Source of the DNA: Lumbricus rubellus
Lineage: Eukaryota; Annelida; Clitellata; Crassiclitellata; Lumbricidae
Reading direction: 5' to 3'
DNA: 64,000 nt
Assembly: GCA_945859605.1 (NCBI GenBank)
Contig: OX243811.1
Location: 30,963,953-31,027,952, forward strand
Shown: piece after piece, positions 35,501 through 46,772 of the stretch
How the letters are laid out: every line of letters starts with the position of its first letter
Position numbering within the stretch: the stretch's first letter is position 1
Notes under the pieces: model-generated
Databases searched by the model: none
What the model was told of the DNA's origin: nothing
The model's input: the letters and a program-made list of their open reading frames with translations, nothing else
Program-made: the position numbers and the translations under genes

Positions 35501-36365
35501 CACCTCCACGCCTTGTTCTTCTATTTTCATATACAAAGGAGTATCCAGGAATGAGATTCGAACTCACTGCAGTGTCAGTTATCCAGGTTTCAGTGACTGC
35601 CAAGATGGATGTAGGTATTTGGTTTAGGAGGGAAATTATTTCATCAATTTTAGGTAGTATACTTCTACAGTTAATATGCAATAAAGAAAAAGTATCTTTA
35701 TAGTCCTTGGAATTTAAGTCAGTGAGACTTATATAATTACTTCTATAATTCATTAGGTTAGGGAAAAATTTATCATCAGGGTCAAGATTCTTGTTGTTTA
35801 GTAGAGACCTATTGTCATCAGTATCAAATAATTCAAATTTAAGATTGGTCAGAAGGTCAGTTAGTTTTGTGGTAGCAGGGTGTGTCAATATGTCTTCTTC
35901 AGTGTTGTCTGAGTGTGTAAGTGTTGACACAGAAGGTGGAGGGGATTTGCATTCATTGCAGCACCAGGGGGTCCCTAATATATTAGTGACATCAGTTGAG
36001 CAAAGGGAGTGCAAGGTCTTCCCACAAGACATGCAACTAAGCTTATTGTCTTGATTAACAATTGAGGACATACATACTGAACAGCAACCTAAATCGGCAG
36101 TTTGCCGAGTGTTCATCAATACAAGATACACAAAAGAACAAAAATTAACATGAACCAAAAAACAAAACAAAATCAACAGACAACCAGACAGTCCAGCAGC
36201 CGAAACCATCGACATAAGTCTTTACATTATCAAACATTCAGATATAGCAAAGTAAATAAGAAAACACACAAGGCGACCATAGGTCAGACAGTGCATGGCA
36301 GGTTAGATAATAAAATGTGGACACATAGTATTTATATAAGTCATCAGACACATAGGACACGCTAA
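32585..36365 (-). mobile_element. CR1/Jockey-group LINE, nearly full length (~3.8 kb)
   Basis: The 3' end on the minus strand is 'ttcaataaatcaaatcaaat' with short tandem TCAAA repeats at 32587-32612, followed in the element by a ~210-bp 3' UTR and the ORF. The 5' part extends to about 36365, where TATATAAATAC-like sequence and a short leader precede the ORF; the exact 5' end and any TSD are not clear. One ORF contains a PHD-type zinc finger, an APE endonuclease and a reverse transcriptase. No separate upstream ORF1 is present within the recognisable element. Confidence 0.88.
32824..36215 (-). pseudogene. LINE polyprotein: PHD finger, APE endonuclease, reverse transcriptase
   Basis: This encodes a retrotransposition protein that would nick target DNA and reverse-transcribe its own RNA. 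Codons 1-947 are open (36215 to 33372). Met34 (36116) is a more likely start because residues 1-33 are merely hydrophobic leader. Residues 45-89 form a C4HC3 PHD finger (C45, C48, C61, C64, H69, C72, C86, C89, with W84). Residues ~176-390 are an APE-type endonuclease (N182, ETW at 209-211, GDFN at 318-321, SDH at 385-387). Residues ~690-930 are the reverse transcriptase (Asp765 in LDLAKAFD, GVPQGSILGPLLF, FADD at 852-855). A TAA stop interrupts at 33372-33374. The reading frame then continues in phase, and shifts in a T6 run at 33200-33205, after which the C-terminal frame ends at 32824. Apart from these two lesions it is intact, so the insertion looks fairly young. Confidence 0.88.
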
Positions 36366-36464
36366 GACAATTCACGGCAAGCTGAACAGAGTTGAATCAC
36401 GTCAAAGCAAGTCGATATGGAGAAGACAAAGAAGAAAATGGAGAAGTCTTGTCTCCCGAACTGA
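36366..36464. other. LINE flank
   Basis: Short non-repetitive flank with no recognisable feature. Confidence 0.3.
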
Positions 36465-36575
36465 GAAAGAGAGACAGACAGACAGACACAGAAACAAAGA
36501 GAAAGACAGAGAGACACAGAGAACGAGACAGAGAGAGACAGAGAGGGACAGAGACAGACAGACAGAGAAAGAAGA
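36465..36575. repeat. (GACA)/(GAGA)n microsatellite
   Basis: Purine-rich GACAGA/GAGACA tetra- and hexanucleotide repeats. Confidence 0.9.
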
Positions 36576-36690
36576 AAACTGAGCTGTGTTGAGTCTAAAA
36601 CGGCTGCCATATAGAAAAACGATGTGCCTGGATTTCTGATCTTCACATCAAGATCTTCACAGCAAGAGGTTGTGAAAGACAAACACAGAC

Positions 36691-36835
36691 GCCACCTATC
36701 CCCCCACCCACCCTCCATCCACACCCACCCACCCACACACATAGCCACCCACCCACATAGCCACCCACCCTCACAGGCACCCACACCCACCCACACCCCC
36801 ACCCACCCACACAGGCCCCCACACACCCATCCACC
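36691..36835. repeat. (CCCA)n / CACCCACC-rich tract
   Basis: C/A-only strand of about 145 bp made of CCCA, CACA and CATAGCCA variants. The Trp/Gly/Val-rich minus frame is an artefact. Confidence 0.9.
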
Positions 36836-36913
36836 ATTGTGGCCCACCTAACAAGAAACCGAAAGCTGACTGGGAAACTTGTTCCCCTCGAATGATTCAT
36901 CCCCATTGACTGT

Positions 36914-36915
<2 letters not shown>

Positions 36916-36952
<37 letters not shown>
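36916..36952. repeat. (CA)n microsatellite
   Basis: About 17 CA units with a CGCA interruption. Confidence 0.95.
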
Positions 36953-36953
<1 letters not shown>

Positions 36954-38943
36954 CACACTCCACAGCCACACATTCCTAAGTCCGCATGCACAGACGAAGT
37001 GGACGATGGAGGGCGAATGATGAATGGCCGGTCGCTGGCTTTGTGCTCAGTCGCCATACATCATCTAAGAAAACACAATCTGCCATTGCATGCCGCTGTT
37101 TATACAGACAAGCGTTTGTTTCTGCTGTTTCTGTGCATGCAGCGTCGTGAATATCCCGATCACTGTTTGTCCCCGTGCCAACTCTTTACCCCAAATAATA
37201 TTGCACCTGATCATCGTAGGCAACACACACTCAACCAACACGGCCATACACATCAATGGCACCATCAAAAAGCACACACTACTGCTGATGCTCAGTTGCT
37301 CACGGACATAAAGTGTCTGGTCGCAGGGCAAGTTCACCTGCAGCAATCACACAAAGTGAAAGCCTCAGAGGTCATGGTTTTTAGCATCCTACGGGCAATG
37401 ATGAAAACACTGCAGTTCCATTACTTAGCCTACTCTAAGGAGATTTCGACATTAGTGTATGCTGTTATCAAACATTTCTATTAAGCCACCATGTCAAACA
37501 CCATGCCTCAGTTATGCTTTCAAGGCAAGTCCCAGATTATATTGACCTGATATTAAAATATTATGACGACTGACAATGGTCATGTGACCAAATTTGCTCT
37601 ATCAAATAGTGGCTATCAGAGAAGGTTATCAGGTACTCCAAGATCGGATTTGAAAATCATAAATCATTTGAAAATCATAAATCATTTGAAATTCATAAAT
37701 CACGGCATAATCTCGTAATCTTGTGGAAGCTGCATATCAACCAACACTGAACAGCTGAGATCATTTTATAATGAGTTCATTTTCTTTGGCTTTGCTAAAT
37801 TTCAGATGCATGTTGCTCGCTTCAATGTAGCCGAATTCATATCACCATAGGTCGCATAGGATCACAAGGATGTTCCAGCGTATAATTAATCCAAGAGCGC
37901 ACCCATTGCACGGCAGATTGGCAAACCCACCTTGCATACCCTACACATGCAATGTCATGCATACATGTATATATAGTATATTCGTGGTGATTAAATCAAG
38001 TCTCAGATACCCGATACCGTAATCTTCAAATTTCAGGGCACCAGCTTATTCACTAGCACTGCGTCTAGTCGGAAGGGTCACCCAAAAAAGTAGTTCGAAG
38101 GAGATTGTACTCTGGTCACCAAAGGATGGAGTATATTATGTTACGGTGAGTGTTGTTTAGGTTAAAAAAAATGGAAGGTGGATGATAAGGTGAGTTGGGT
38201 AAGAGTTCTTAAAGAGGTGATACTTCAGTTTAAAGTGGTAAGCCCAAGGGTTGATGGATAGTATAGAGGAGCCTGAGAAAGTCGGTGAAACCATACAATA
38301 ATAGCATACAAGAGTCCAATAATTATATTACGTCATGACCACCTGGAGACTTGACTGAACCATGAACCAACAACACCGACCTTGAAACAACCTTCGTGTA
38401 TTAACACCAGCAGCTACAAAATCCATACTCTGAATAATAATAATAATGGCAAGTGATAAATCGCAGCGGCTGAGTGACGCATAGGGCACAAGTGCTCGCA
38501 GGACAAAACAACAACAAAATGTAAATATTGCACAGCGCCATCCCACGAATCGCGAATAACTGCGGCGCTGATCTGCACCGATCAATCCTCGAACAAAGTA
38601 CGGAATACCGATGAGGAGTATATCGGAGGAAGAGGAGAGGCAGAAGAGAAGGGGGGGATACACCGTTACCGACGCCACCGATGATGACGATGATGATGAC
38701 GACGACGACGTATTGGGTGCCAGTCGGCGAATGGCAGCCGGGCCTTCTTCTCAGCTGCTTCAGTATAAATAAACGATACAGCAGTTTGCATTGTGTACTA
38801 TGCATGGCAAACAACCGTGTCTGTAATGCAGTAATGCACTGAGGAGCGGACCTACTATAAACGCGGCTTAATAGACATAAAACTGCTAGCTCAGTTTCTT
38901 TACGATACACATCCATCTACCCAGAAGTAAACTACTTGGCATT
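36953..38943. other. Gene-free stretch without recognisable features
   Basis: A three-copy 18-bp repeat (gaaaatcataaatcattt) lies at about 37652-37702. The frame 36879-37484 (plus) begins in the CA repeat and shows no domain. A CpG-richer zone at 38500-38760 contains GATGACGACGACG repeats. No gene recognised. Confidence 0.4.
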
Positions 38944-38990
38944 CGTCTGCCTCTGTCTGTCTCTGTCTGTCTGTCTGTCTCTGCCTCTCC
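38944..38990. repeat. (CTGT)n microsatellite
   Basis: CTGT and CTCTGCCT units, about 45 bp. Confidence 0.9.
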
Positions 38991-39847
38991 CTCCGTCAGT
39001 TTCCTTGCTACTCTGTTCATCAAACTCGGAGTGTATATTATATATAAGTCGACCGAGGGCCGTGGAGTAGGGGGGGCTGCTCTCTGTTTCTGATCCTTTG
39101 CGAACCATGCCATAACATATCACCTCCAGGCCGACCCAATTTCCACACGCAGCGCCAAGGGAAACGATAGATGTAGTCCTGGGTAGAGGGAGGAGGGGGG
39201 TTCGTGAGAGAACATGTGAAGATAGCGACCCTGTTCTGTGCACTCTGACTTTTTAAGTCAGCGCGGAAAATCGGAGGAGAAAAAGCTGTTCGGACATTTA
39301 GTGCGTAAGTCACATTTTGAAGTAGTGCTGCTGATCAGGCATACTGTGCATCTTAGATACTGTGCTAAGCAATCTCAGTCTGGGTAGCAAGCATTCTGAA
39401 TTCATTGTCGTGTCTTACATTAGAATGCTTTTAAGTAACAGCACACAGAAGCAGGGTAATCATAATTATCAGTAGCCTACTATTATGCATTATGCCATTT
39501 TTAAAGCGCACCTATGTAATGGCCAAATGATTGAAAGTAATGGACTTCATTATAGGTTCCTACATGCTAATCAAATCAACGAAGATCCAAACCCATACTT
39601 GCTGTATTACAAGGCCAGCACTCAACTATCCGGTTATTAGGACCTGTTTAATAAATACGTTTCCAATATCATTACAATTGAGGTGACAGCATTATGGTAT
39701 TTCAGACAATAAGAACCTTTTGGCTCAAGTGCAAGACTGATAACTCCGGAATACACTTCATTCACGCCTACATGGTTCTGACAATGAATTGTCAATTTCT
39801 CAGGTAAAACAATTACTGCAATCACTCTCTTCACAACATGTTGCTGA
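38991..39847. other. Gene-free stretch without recognisable features
   Basis: No recognisable gene or element. 'tttttaaagcgcacc' at 39498 weakly recalls the SINE 3' tail. Confidence 0.3.
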
Positions 39848-39877
39848 CAACAACAACAACAACAACAACAACAACAC
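39848..39877. repeat. (CAA)10 microsatellite
   Basis: Pure CAA run. Its two overlapping frames read poly-Asn and poly-Thr. Confidence 0.95.
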
Positions 39878-40743
39878 AGCACATGCAATCCTACAGCAAA
39901 CACTCACACTCTGGCACAAAGAGTGCAATGCAGTGCATGGACGCGAGATCACTTCCGGCTACCCTCCCATCGTCACTCAACCTTCCAATCGACAGATGGC
40001 GTTGGTATTATGAGCAGTATAGGACGTGATGGACGCCCAGTTGGCTGCCAACAGTTAAATTCGACTCCTGTAATAACCTGTGATTATCCGTCACGCTATG
40101 AATTGCAATCAATCTGCATCGTGTCAGTTTGAAATTAAACGAAGATAACCATTATAATTATGTTACTGTCCGGTCACACGGACTGACAGTGTGTTTCATT
40201 GCAGACAGCAGCAGGTGGAGTCCGCCAATTGTTTAGTCATTGTTGGAAACTGGATAATGCATCCAAGAGTGCCGCTTTAAAGCGCGAGCATCCGGCTTAT
40301 TCATAATCCTATCCTTGTATGATTGCAATGTGCTCAAATGAGAAGTGGGGCGAGCAATTATAGTCCGTATTAGATGACAGAAGAGAAGAGAAAGTGAAGG
40401 ATCTGCTGTCTCTAAGCTGAGAACGATCAGCTGTTGTCATCAATAACCAAGATGAGACGGAGAGACGGAGGATCCGAAATCATAGACAAAGACATTTTAT
40501 TTAATAGGATCGAATCAGGAAGACGGTTAAAGTAAAAAATCTAGTTCCTAATTCTTAGATTTTTATTGCACCATTATTTAGCCAGGTGCAGCATAAAAAC
40601 AATTAGGATAATTGAGCCATTGAGACGAGATGGATCCAAGATCATACACAGAGACATTTTATTAATAGAGTTGCTAAAGATACTGATGTGTATGTGGGCT
40701 GCAAGTGCGCGAATGTGTGCGTGTGAGCCTGTGTGTTTGTGGA

Positions 40744-40749
<6 letters not shown>
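39878..40749. other. Gene-free stretch with a diverged ~55-bp duplication
   Basis: Segments at about 40455-40508 and 40622-40672 are similar: both carry a 'gagacg..gatcc' start, 'atca(t)a(g/c)acaa/gagacattttatt' and 'taatag'. They are spaced about 165 bp apart, a local duplication. No gene. Confidence 0.5.
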
Positions 40750-40820
<71 letters not shown>

Positions 40821-40867
40821 CATACAGAGACAGACAGACAGAGACAGACAGACAGACAGAGACAGAG
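40750..40867. repeat. (GA)n(GACA)n compound microsatellite
   Basis: About 19 GA units followed by GACA-based repeats to 40866. Confidence 0.95.
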
Positions 40868-41526
40868 GTAAGAACTTCAGCCTAATAAGGTACTAATTTC
40901 TTTAGCCTTTTCTATGGTGACGTCAGATCAAGGTTAGGACAATCCTTTTAGAATTGAGATCCTATTATTACACATGCAGCATCAATTCCAAAAACTCTTC
41001 TGCCTTAGCAAAGATCTTAACCACACAAAACAAGGTCTAAATTAACAGTTCACCACCATATGATCATGCACCATACACATCCTTTATGACTTCAAAGAGA
41101 GCATAATAAATTAAAATGTAACCCAGTTCAGCAATTCTGTATTTTTAACATTTCAATTCAGCAACAGCAATAGAACTACGCTACAAAGGATAAAACAAAT
41201 ACAAACTATATATATATGTTAATAGAACGATATTGCAAATGTGTCACTGACATTAACCATCAAATGCAAGAGTAAAGGAAACAAGGAATTTAAAAAGGCA
41301 GATAAAATTACACATGGATTTCTGTTTTGCACAACTGTAGTATCGGGGACTAAGATTATGGGTCATGACTGTAGGTTATAAGGTCAGGTTAGGCGTCATG
41401 AGGGTTGGTTAGGTGTGGTAAGTGTCAGTTAAGTTCAGGTTAGGTGTCGTGAGGGTTGGTTAGTGTCAGGTTGGGGTCATGAGGGTCAGTTATAGAGCTA
41501 GAGTCAGTGCTGTCATTACATACTGC
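40868..41526. other. Gene-free stretch with degenerate GGTTAGGTGTCATGAGG repeat
   Basis: From 41360 to 41495 a decayed tandem array of units containing 'gtcaggttaggtgtc' and 'tgagggttggttag' is visible (about 4-5 copies). The rest shows nothing recognisable. Confidence 0.5.
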
Positions 41527-41590
41527 AAAATATATGCCTGTTCTCGATAGTACAGTTTGTGGCTTTATATCAACCTAGCGATATATTCTT
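41527..41590. repeat. Left arm of ~60-bp direct repeat flanking a SINE
   Basis: Starts 'aaaatatatgcctgttctcg' and is roughly three-quarters identical to 41794-41853 (aaaatatatgcccattcccg) in the same orientation, with 'aacctagcgatata' matching 'acttaacgatata'. Too long and too diverged for an ordinary target-site duplication. Confidence 0.55.
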
Positions 41591-41800
41591 GGGGTGTGGT
41601 GGGGTAGTGGGTATGTTCGTTGCCTTGCACCCAGAGGGTCGCAGGTTCGAATCCACCTCAAGCCATCGCAAGTCCTTCACTCGCGATTGCTTTGGTGTGA
41701 AACTCCGATGCAGTGTTCGTGCTGCAGTTGGGACTTGGGAGCGCCTCTGAGTAGAAAGCTTGAAAGAGAGCTATAGCAAATGCACGAAAAATTAAAATAT
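41589..41800 (+). mobile_element. tRNA-derived SINE, full-length copy
   Basis: The head has 'ggtggggtagtgggtatg' (A-box region) and a perfect B box GGTTCGAATCC at 41644-41654, then 'acctcaagccatcgc'. The body has 'ggtgtgaaactccgatgc', 'tgctgcagttgggac' and the tail 'ctctgagtagaaagcttgaa' plus 'gagctatagcaaatgc'. Same block order as copies at 10786 and 50619. A further tail-like 'ggagctatataaatgca' at 41870-41886 follows the right repeat arm. Confidence 0.85.
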
Positions 41801-42638
41801 ATGCCCATTCCCGATACGACAGTTATGCTTTTCTATCACTTAACGATATAATTAATTATACAGACTAAAGGAGCTATATAAATGCAACCGACAGATGAAA
41901 ATAAGTTGGACTTACGCGATGACTATGGCATCCGTTGAAACCGACGACGACTGATCCGAACTGGACCAACAACAACAATTCATTCTACGGACCGACCCTC
42001 ATCGCATTCTTCGCCTCCGTCGCCCATCAAAGTTACCCACTGACGAACAGTCGTCGTCGTTTTCCCGTACAACACTTCCGGTCCCTCTGGGCAAGTATCT
42101 GCAACCGCGTGATGGAGTGTCACAGGCTCACGGCTGCTGCTGCTGCTGTGGATATAACTTGACGACGAACACCGTGTCCTCCTCCTCTCAACCACCAACA
42201 CCATGCAGGCAATTAGCCACAGCACAACGACATCGTTTGCTTAGCCGACGACGACGACGACGAGTGCTACGGCGGCAATCACAGTCAGCGATGCACTCGC
42301 GTGTAGAGTAGGGGTCACCTCGGTCCGGACGGATACGGCGTGGAGTGGAGTGCCACTGGAGACGGAAGAGGGAAGCTGCAGACCTAGACCCTCTGCCCAC
42401 CGTCGCGCGGATTTGACAGCGATGACAAGGCGCGAGTGGCGGTGGTGGCAGCGGCGGCGGCCGACTGTTTATCGTTGCCTCCTAAACGTGAACGGTCCTT
42501 CTTTCCATCTGACGGTGGCGGTAAAGATGCGTCTGCTGCGGTGGAGGCTGGTCAGCTAATGCGTTGGCTGGAGGCGAATACACGCCTGTGTGCTGCTGAT
42601 GCCTGCCTGCAAGAAGACTGACTGTTTACCAACCACCA
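41801..42638. other. Gene-free CpG-rich stretch
   Basis: From about 42000 to 42560 the sequence is CpG-rich (cgacgacgacgacgacgag at 42247) with many overlapping open frames lacking recognisable domains. A promoter-like CpG cluster is possible but not shown. Confidence 0.3.
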
Positions 42639-42667
42639 TACCTGCTGCTGCTGCTGCTGCTGCTGCC
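42639..42667. repeat. (CTG)9 microsatellite
   Basis: Pure CTG run. Confidence 0.95.
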
Positions 42668-42781
42668 AGGAGGCTGCGTGCATGCCGCCCAGTCTAGTCC
42701 AGATCATCTCACATCCAGTCGGGGATAGATGCCGCCGGACACCTGTTTCTGCTAGGGCCGACCAGCAGATGTCTACGTTAT

Positions 42782-43069
42782 GTCCGCTTGTCTGTCTGTC
42801 TGTCTGTCTATCTGTCATGTATGTATGTATGTATGTATGTATGTATGTATGTATGTATGTATGTATGTATGTATGTATGTATGTATGTATGTATGTATGT
42901 ATGTGTGTATGTGTGTATGTATGTATGCATGTATGTATGTGTGTATGTATGCATGTATGCATGTATGTATGCATGTATGTATGTATGTATGACATTGTAT
43001 GTATGTATGTATGTATGTATGTATGTATGTATGTATGTATGTATGTATGTCTGTTTGCCTGTCTGTCTC
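42782..43069. repeat. (CTGT)n(ATGT)n compound microsatellite, ~290 bp
   Basis: A CTGT tract (42789-42816) is followed by about 55 ATGT units with GTGT and GCAT variants, interrupted at 42991 by 'acattg', then a CTGT tail. Frames of 70-179 codons in five reading frames (Tyr-Val-Cys-Met, His-Thr-Tyr-Ile) are artefacts. Confidence 0.97.
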
Positions 43070-44593
43070 TGTATGTTCTATTTATATGCTGTCTGGGTCT
43101 GTGTCTGTGCAGTGGTGGCGGTCAAGTCATAAATTCGCCGGAAGGTGTGATTCCAACCCACTTATACGCTGGCAGACATCCGCATCAGCGTCCCTACTTC
43201 CCACTTAAAATGTCCGTTTAGTAGCATCACTTTCTCTCTCTCTGTCCATAGCATAGCATCCAATCTGTCCAAAGCAGGCTCAGGATTGGTCACTTCCTTC
43301 TAAGAGGCAGGCTCCCTGTTTACAATCGAACCTCCTGAGGATGGCCATTTCGGAGAACAGTGTTCATTTCTGTCCTGGGAAACAGTTGTTCTCTTTCTCT
43401 GGGCTTTCTTCCCCCTTCCGCCCCCAGTACCAGCTAGTAAATTTGAGACGATTGGTCAAACTTTTGAAAGCTTGTTTTCGGCAAATCCTTGAATGAGATG
43501 ACCGTAAATAAGAAGAGAATGAACGTATGTACAATTGTACATGTGAGTAAAGAAATAATACATTCCATGATCATCACAATAATAATAACCAGTGACTACA
43601 GTTCTTTCAACTTAGTTTGGCATTTGATGCTATTATGGCATTCTGCCTAACTAGTAGGCTAGTTCTTAGACTTTGACTAACACCCAAATGATGAGCTGCA
43701 TCAATTGCTTTCCTATAGTTGCTCTTAGAAAATGCTTATCATTAAAATGCTAAACTAGGGACCAGAAATAACCTTAATGGTTCAGCATGTTTGCAGACCA
43801 TGTCCAGCGTTCAATGCAGATGAGCAATGGGAACACAAGCAAAGAATTTCGAGAGTAGAGGGAACACCATTCCCAACGTTCCCACCCACTTTGAACCCTG
43901 GTACGTGCAACAATCAAAGAGACATAACAACAAGATTTCCATGCATCTCATAGTCATTTGGAAAATTGATCAAAATGTGGATAGCAAAAGATTACTAAAG
44001 AAAACGAAGTCCGAAATAATATACCGTCCATCTTCATAAATGGATCAGAATGCCAGAAACAGAGAAAGAAAAAAGATCCTTAAACATAAATGAGCTGAAC
44101 ATAAAAACTGGAGAATCGTCCGAATACAATTTTTGTAGAAATGATGACACATGACAGTCCTTGGATTATATGCAGAGAACTTTGCAACAAAGAGTTATTT
44201 ATACAGTGAAGATTCAGAGGATTTGTCATCTTACAGAAGATGATATCTTCAGTTGACTGAATCCCACACAAAGCATCCAGGGTTTATGGAAAGAGAATAT
44301 AAGTGATGACCATGTTCGATCATAAACTGTATAGACGACAAATGAACCGGAGTTAACATAAGATGAGCAAATTTGACAAATTACCAAAACGTTGGTGAAT
44401 CACTGACATTGATCAGGAACTCATGGTGATGATGACGATGACAATGATGAAGATGACGGTGATGACAATGAGAGATGAAGACAATGACGACAATTAAAAG
44501 CCAAGCAAAGTAAGGTACAAACACTCATTTATATAATGTGACTTTCAACAGCTTCTCAAGAAATTGACCTGTGTGGAAAGACATCTTAAGAGA
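43070..44593. other. Gene-free stretch without recognisable features
   Basis: A GATGAC/GATGAAGA repeat patch lies at 44425-44500. No recognisable gene. Confidence 0.35.
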
Positions 44594-45003
44594 AGCAAAA
44601 CTAGGGTTGTACTGAATAGGCGACTATTGCTATTTTGGCCTAATACGAATAACTGGACAGTCTATTCGGCCGAATATGAACACAAATACGAATAGTTTAC
44701 AAAATAGGTCTACCAACAACATTTCAAATTTAAAATGTAAGCAAAAGTTTGAGTTCAGTAAATTTAGTAAATAAACTAAAAGTAAACAGTCAACAACATG
44801 TAATTTTTAAACTTTCCACCAGTCTGTTTGCATAAGCTATAGAAGCCACAAATGCAGAAACAGATGTTGCATGACCACTATTCATATTCATATTCGGTCC
44901 AAACGATACTATTCGGCCGAATACTGAATAGCTGCTATTTGTCCTGCTACTCGGCACCAAAGCGAATGCGAAGTGAATGTTCTGTACAGCCCTACAGCAA
45001 AAC
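44594..45003. mobile_element. hAT-type MITE (~394 bp) with perfect 8-bp TSD
   Basis: The element 44602-44995 starts TAGGGTTGTACTGAATAGG and ends GTACAGCCCTAC. It is flanked by identical AGCAAAAC (44594-44601, 44996-45003). Internal subterminal inverted motifs 'tattcggccgaata' occur on both sides (44670s and 44910s), the core being a perfect palindrome. Ends of TAGGG(C/T)TGTAC type with 8-bp duplications are typical of hAT MITEs. No coding capacity. Confidence 0.88.
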
Positions 45004-45731
45004 TATGACAAAATAATGCTAAAAACTGGGAAGTCAGATAGGTGTACTTATGGTCATGGTGACAGAAGCAGTTCGAAAGAAAATTTCTCCAACACAGCTC
45101 TGTTGCATGAGCAAACTGAACGAAATATTCTATTTCATTCCTTTCTATTTACAGTCTAATAAAGCACCTATCACAGTACAATCTATTGAGAGGTGTTTCC
45201 AGTGCAAAGAACCCATCGAAAAAAAAATTGTCTTAAGAGAATGGGGCAGAACGAGTAGTGTTCCCAGATAAGATCTCAGCATGAGTTAAAGAGTGTCATC
45301 AGAGAGTATAATTAATCAGCAGTTCTGTCTTGGTCAACTAATTCAGCTACAGCTGTTCTTGACAAAGCGGGAGAGAACTGCAGCTTTTCTATCAAAATTC
45401 AGCCACAAACAAAACTTGAACAAGTCAAAATGCACTGCCTACCATGGGAGATTCCAGCATCAAGATCAATTTAGGATAATCGACCCAATGCTTTAACGAC
45501 GAGCGTATACTAAAAGTCAATGCAGCTACAGGTAGTTGTTAAAGGTTAAACACTGTGGCATAGCTACATTACATATAATCAGCACCAAATTCAGAAAATG
45601 TGCTGATCAGTTCACGGAAAGGGAACAAACACTTAAGCAGGAAAAGAGCGTAGGCCTATGCATTCTTTTAGGAAATAACTCTCCACCAAGAAAGAAATAA
45701 ATCATGCACTGGAGATAATTTCGGATAATAG
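45004..45731. other. Gene-free stretch without recognisable features
   Basis: Short open frames at 44977-45496 have no recognisable domain. One TAGGCCTA palindrome at 45651. Confidence 0.3.
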
Positions 45732-45830
45732 GGAACCATAGCTTAGTGGCTAGTCACCAACCGGCCAATGCCAATACAAAGAAAGATCACAAGGGTTATC
45801 GGAAAAGTAAAATGAGAGAAAAATGATGGA
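45732..45830 (+). mobile_element. Possible decayed tRNA-like SINE head
   Basis: 'catagcttagtggctagtca' resembles a Pol III A box in a tRNA-like context, and 'gatcacaagggttatcgg' about 45 bp downstream resembles a decayed B box. A single copy without a clear tail; could be chance. Confidence 0.35.
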
Positions 45831-46732
45831 AAGTAAATATCCTAAAAACCACACCAGACTGATAAGATCAGTCACGGACAACTATGTGTCTAGCTATGCA
45901 TATAAAACAGGATCATGCAGTTAAATATTCATACAGCACAACCTACAGAAAACTCCTCTGTGACAAAATTAGCTCGCAACACGAATCCCCCTTTAAATCA
46001 CAGTTTAATGTTCTCTTTGCACATTAGTTGTTAAAGTTAATAGGTTGAAAATGCTCGAAAATACATCATAAAATTGTCCATTTATTCTAGATTGCATAAT
46101 GCAAACAGGGCTGCTCAACAGACATTGAGAGAAATTTTTGGTCACTAAATAAACCAACAAACGCATAGGCTTGTGACAAGAGAAGACAGCCATCTTATCG
46201 CCAGTGCTGTGAGAAGGCATTCTGAAGATAATGACAAGATACAATACCACAGCATATCCAAAGTGAGGTTATTGTAGGGCGCTATGTAAGTGTTCATATA
46301 TACATACAACGAGTTTGATGCACAAAAACAAAATTACCAAGGTGAGAATTGCCTTGGGGGCTGGGAGGTTTCAACCACTCCTCCAGTCAAAGTCTGTTTT
46401 TTGCACCCCAATTCCAAGTGGATCATTGTCCAACCCAACCCCAGTTATTTTTCCACAATTCTCACACTGAAGATAACAATAATAGCCTAGAAATATTCTT
46501 GCCAAACAGATCTGCTTGAAACAAATCCTGTGACACATTTGAATGCAAGCTGTATTCTGGAGAGCGATAGCCGCCACCTCCACAACAGGAAACACGACCC
46601 ACTTATGGAGGCATGCATACACACACACACAGACCAGACAGCTATGCATTGACGAAGGGGAGACGCGCCATAAAAGGTCAAGACAATCGCAAAAAGCTGC
46701 GATAACACTATCTGATGTGCAAGAAGGCGTTT
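45831..46732. other. Gene-free stretch without recognisable features
   Basis: The long minus frame 46371-47078 spans the CAG repeat and shows no domain. Nothing else recognised. Confidence 0.35.

Positions 46733-46772
<40 letters not shown>
46733..46772. repeat. (CAG)13 microsatellite
   Basis: Pure AGC/CAG run. Confidence 0.95.

Noticed and set aside
36116..36215. N-terminal signal peptide or membrane segment of the LINE ORF
   Set aside because: The hydrophobic stretch (residues 1-33) precedes a better Met34 start next to the PHD finger and is probably translated leader sequence.
36879..37484. 201-codon plus-strand frame
   Set aside because: Begins in a CA repeat (poly-His-Thr); the remainder lacks any recognisable motif or splice context that I can judge.
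40184..40196. Short inverted repeat around 'gtccggtcacacggac'
   Set aside because: The stem is short with mismatches and such structures are expected by chance.
41589..41800. Functional tRNA gene
   Set aside because: The B box is perfect, but the acceptor and anticodon stems do not pair as a tRNA, and the same sequence with a long non-tRNA body recurs at 10786 and 50619, so it is a SINE.
42552..43221. Long open frames (up to 179 codons) on both strands
   Set aside because: They are translations of the ATGT/CTGT microsatellite (Tyr-Val-Cys-Met and His-Thr-Tyr-Ile periodicity), open in five frames at once; there are no domains outside the repeat.
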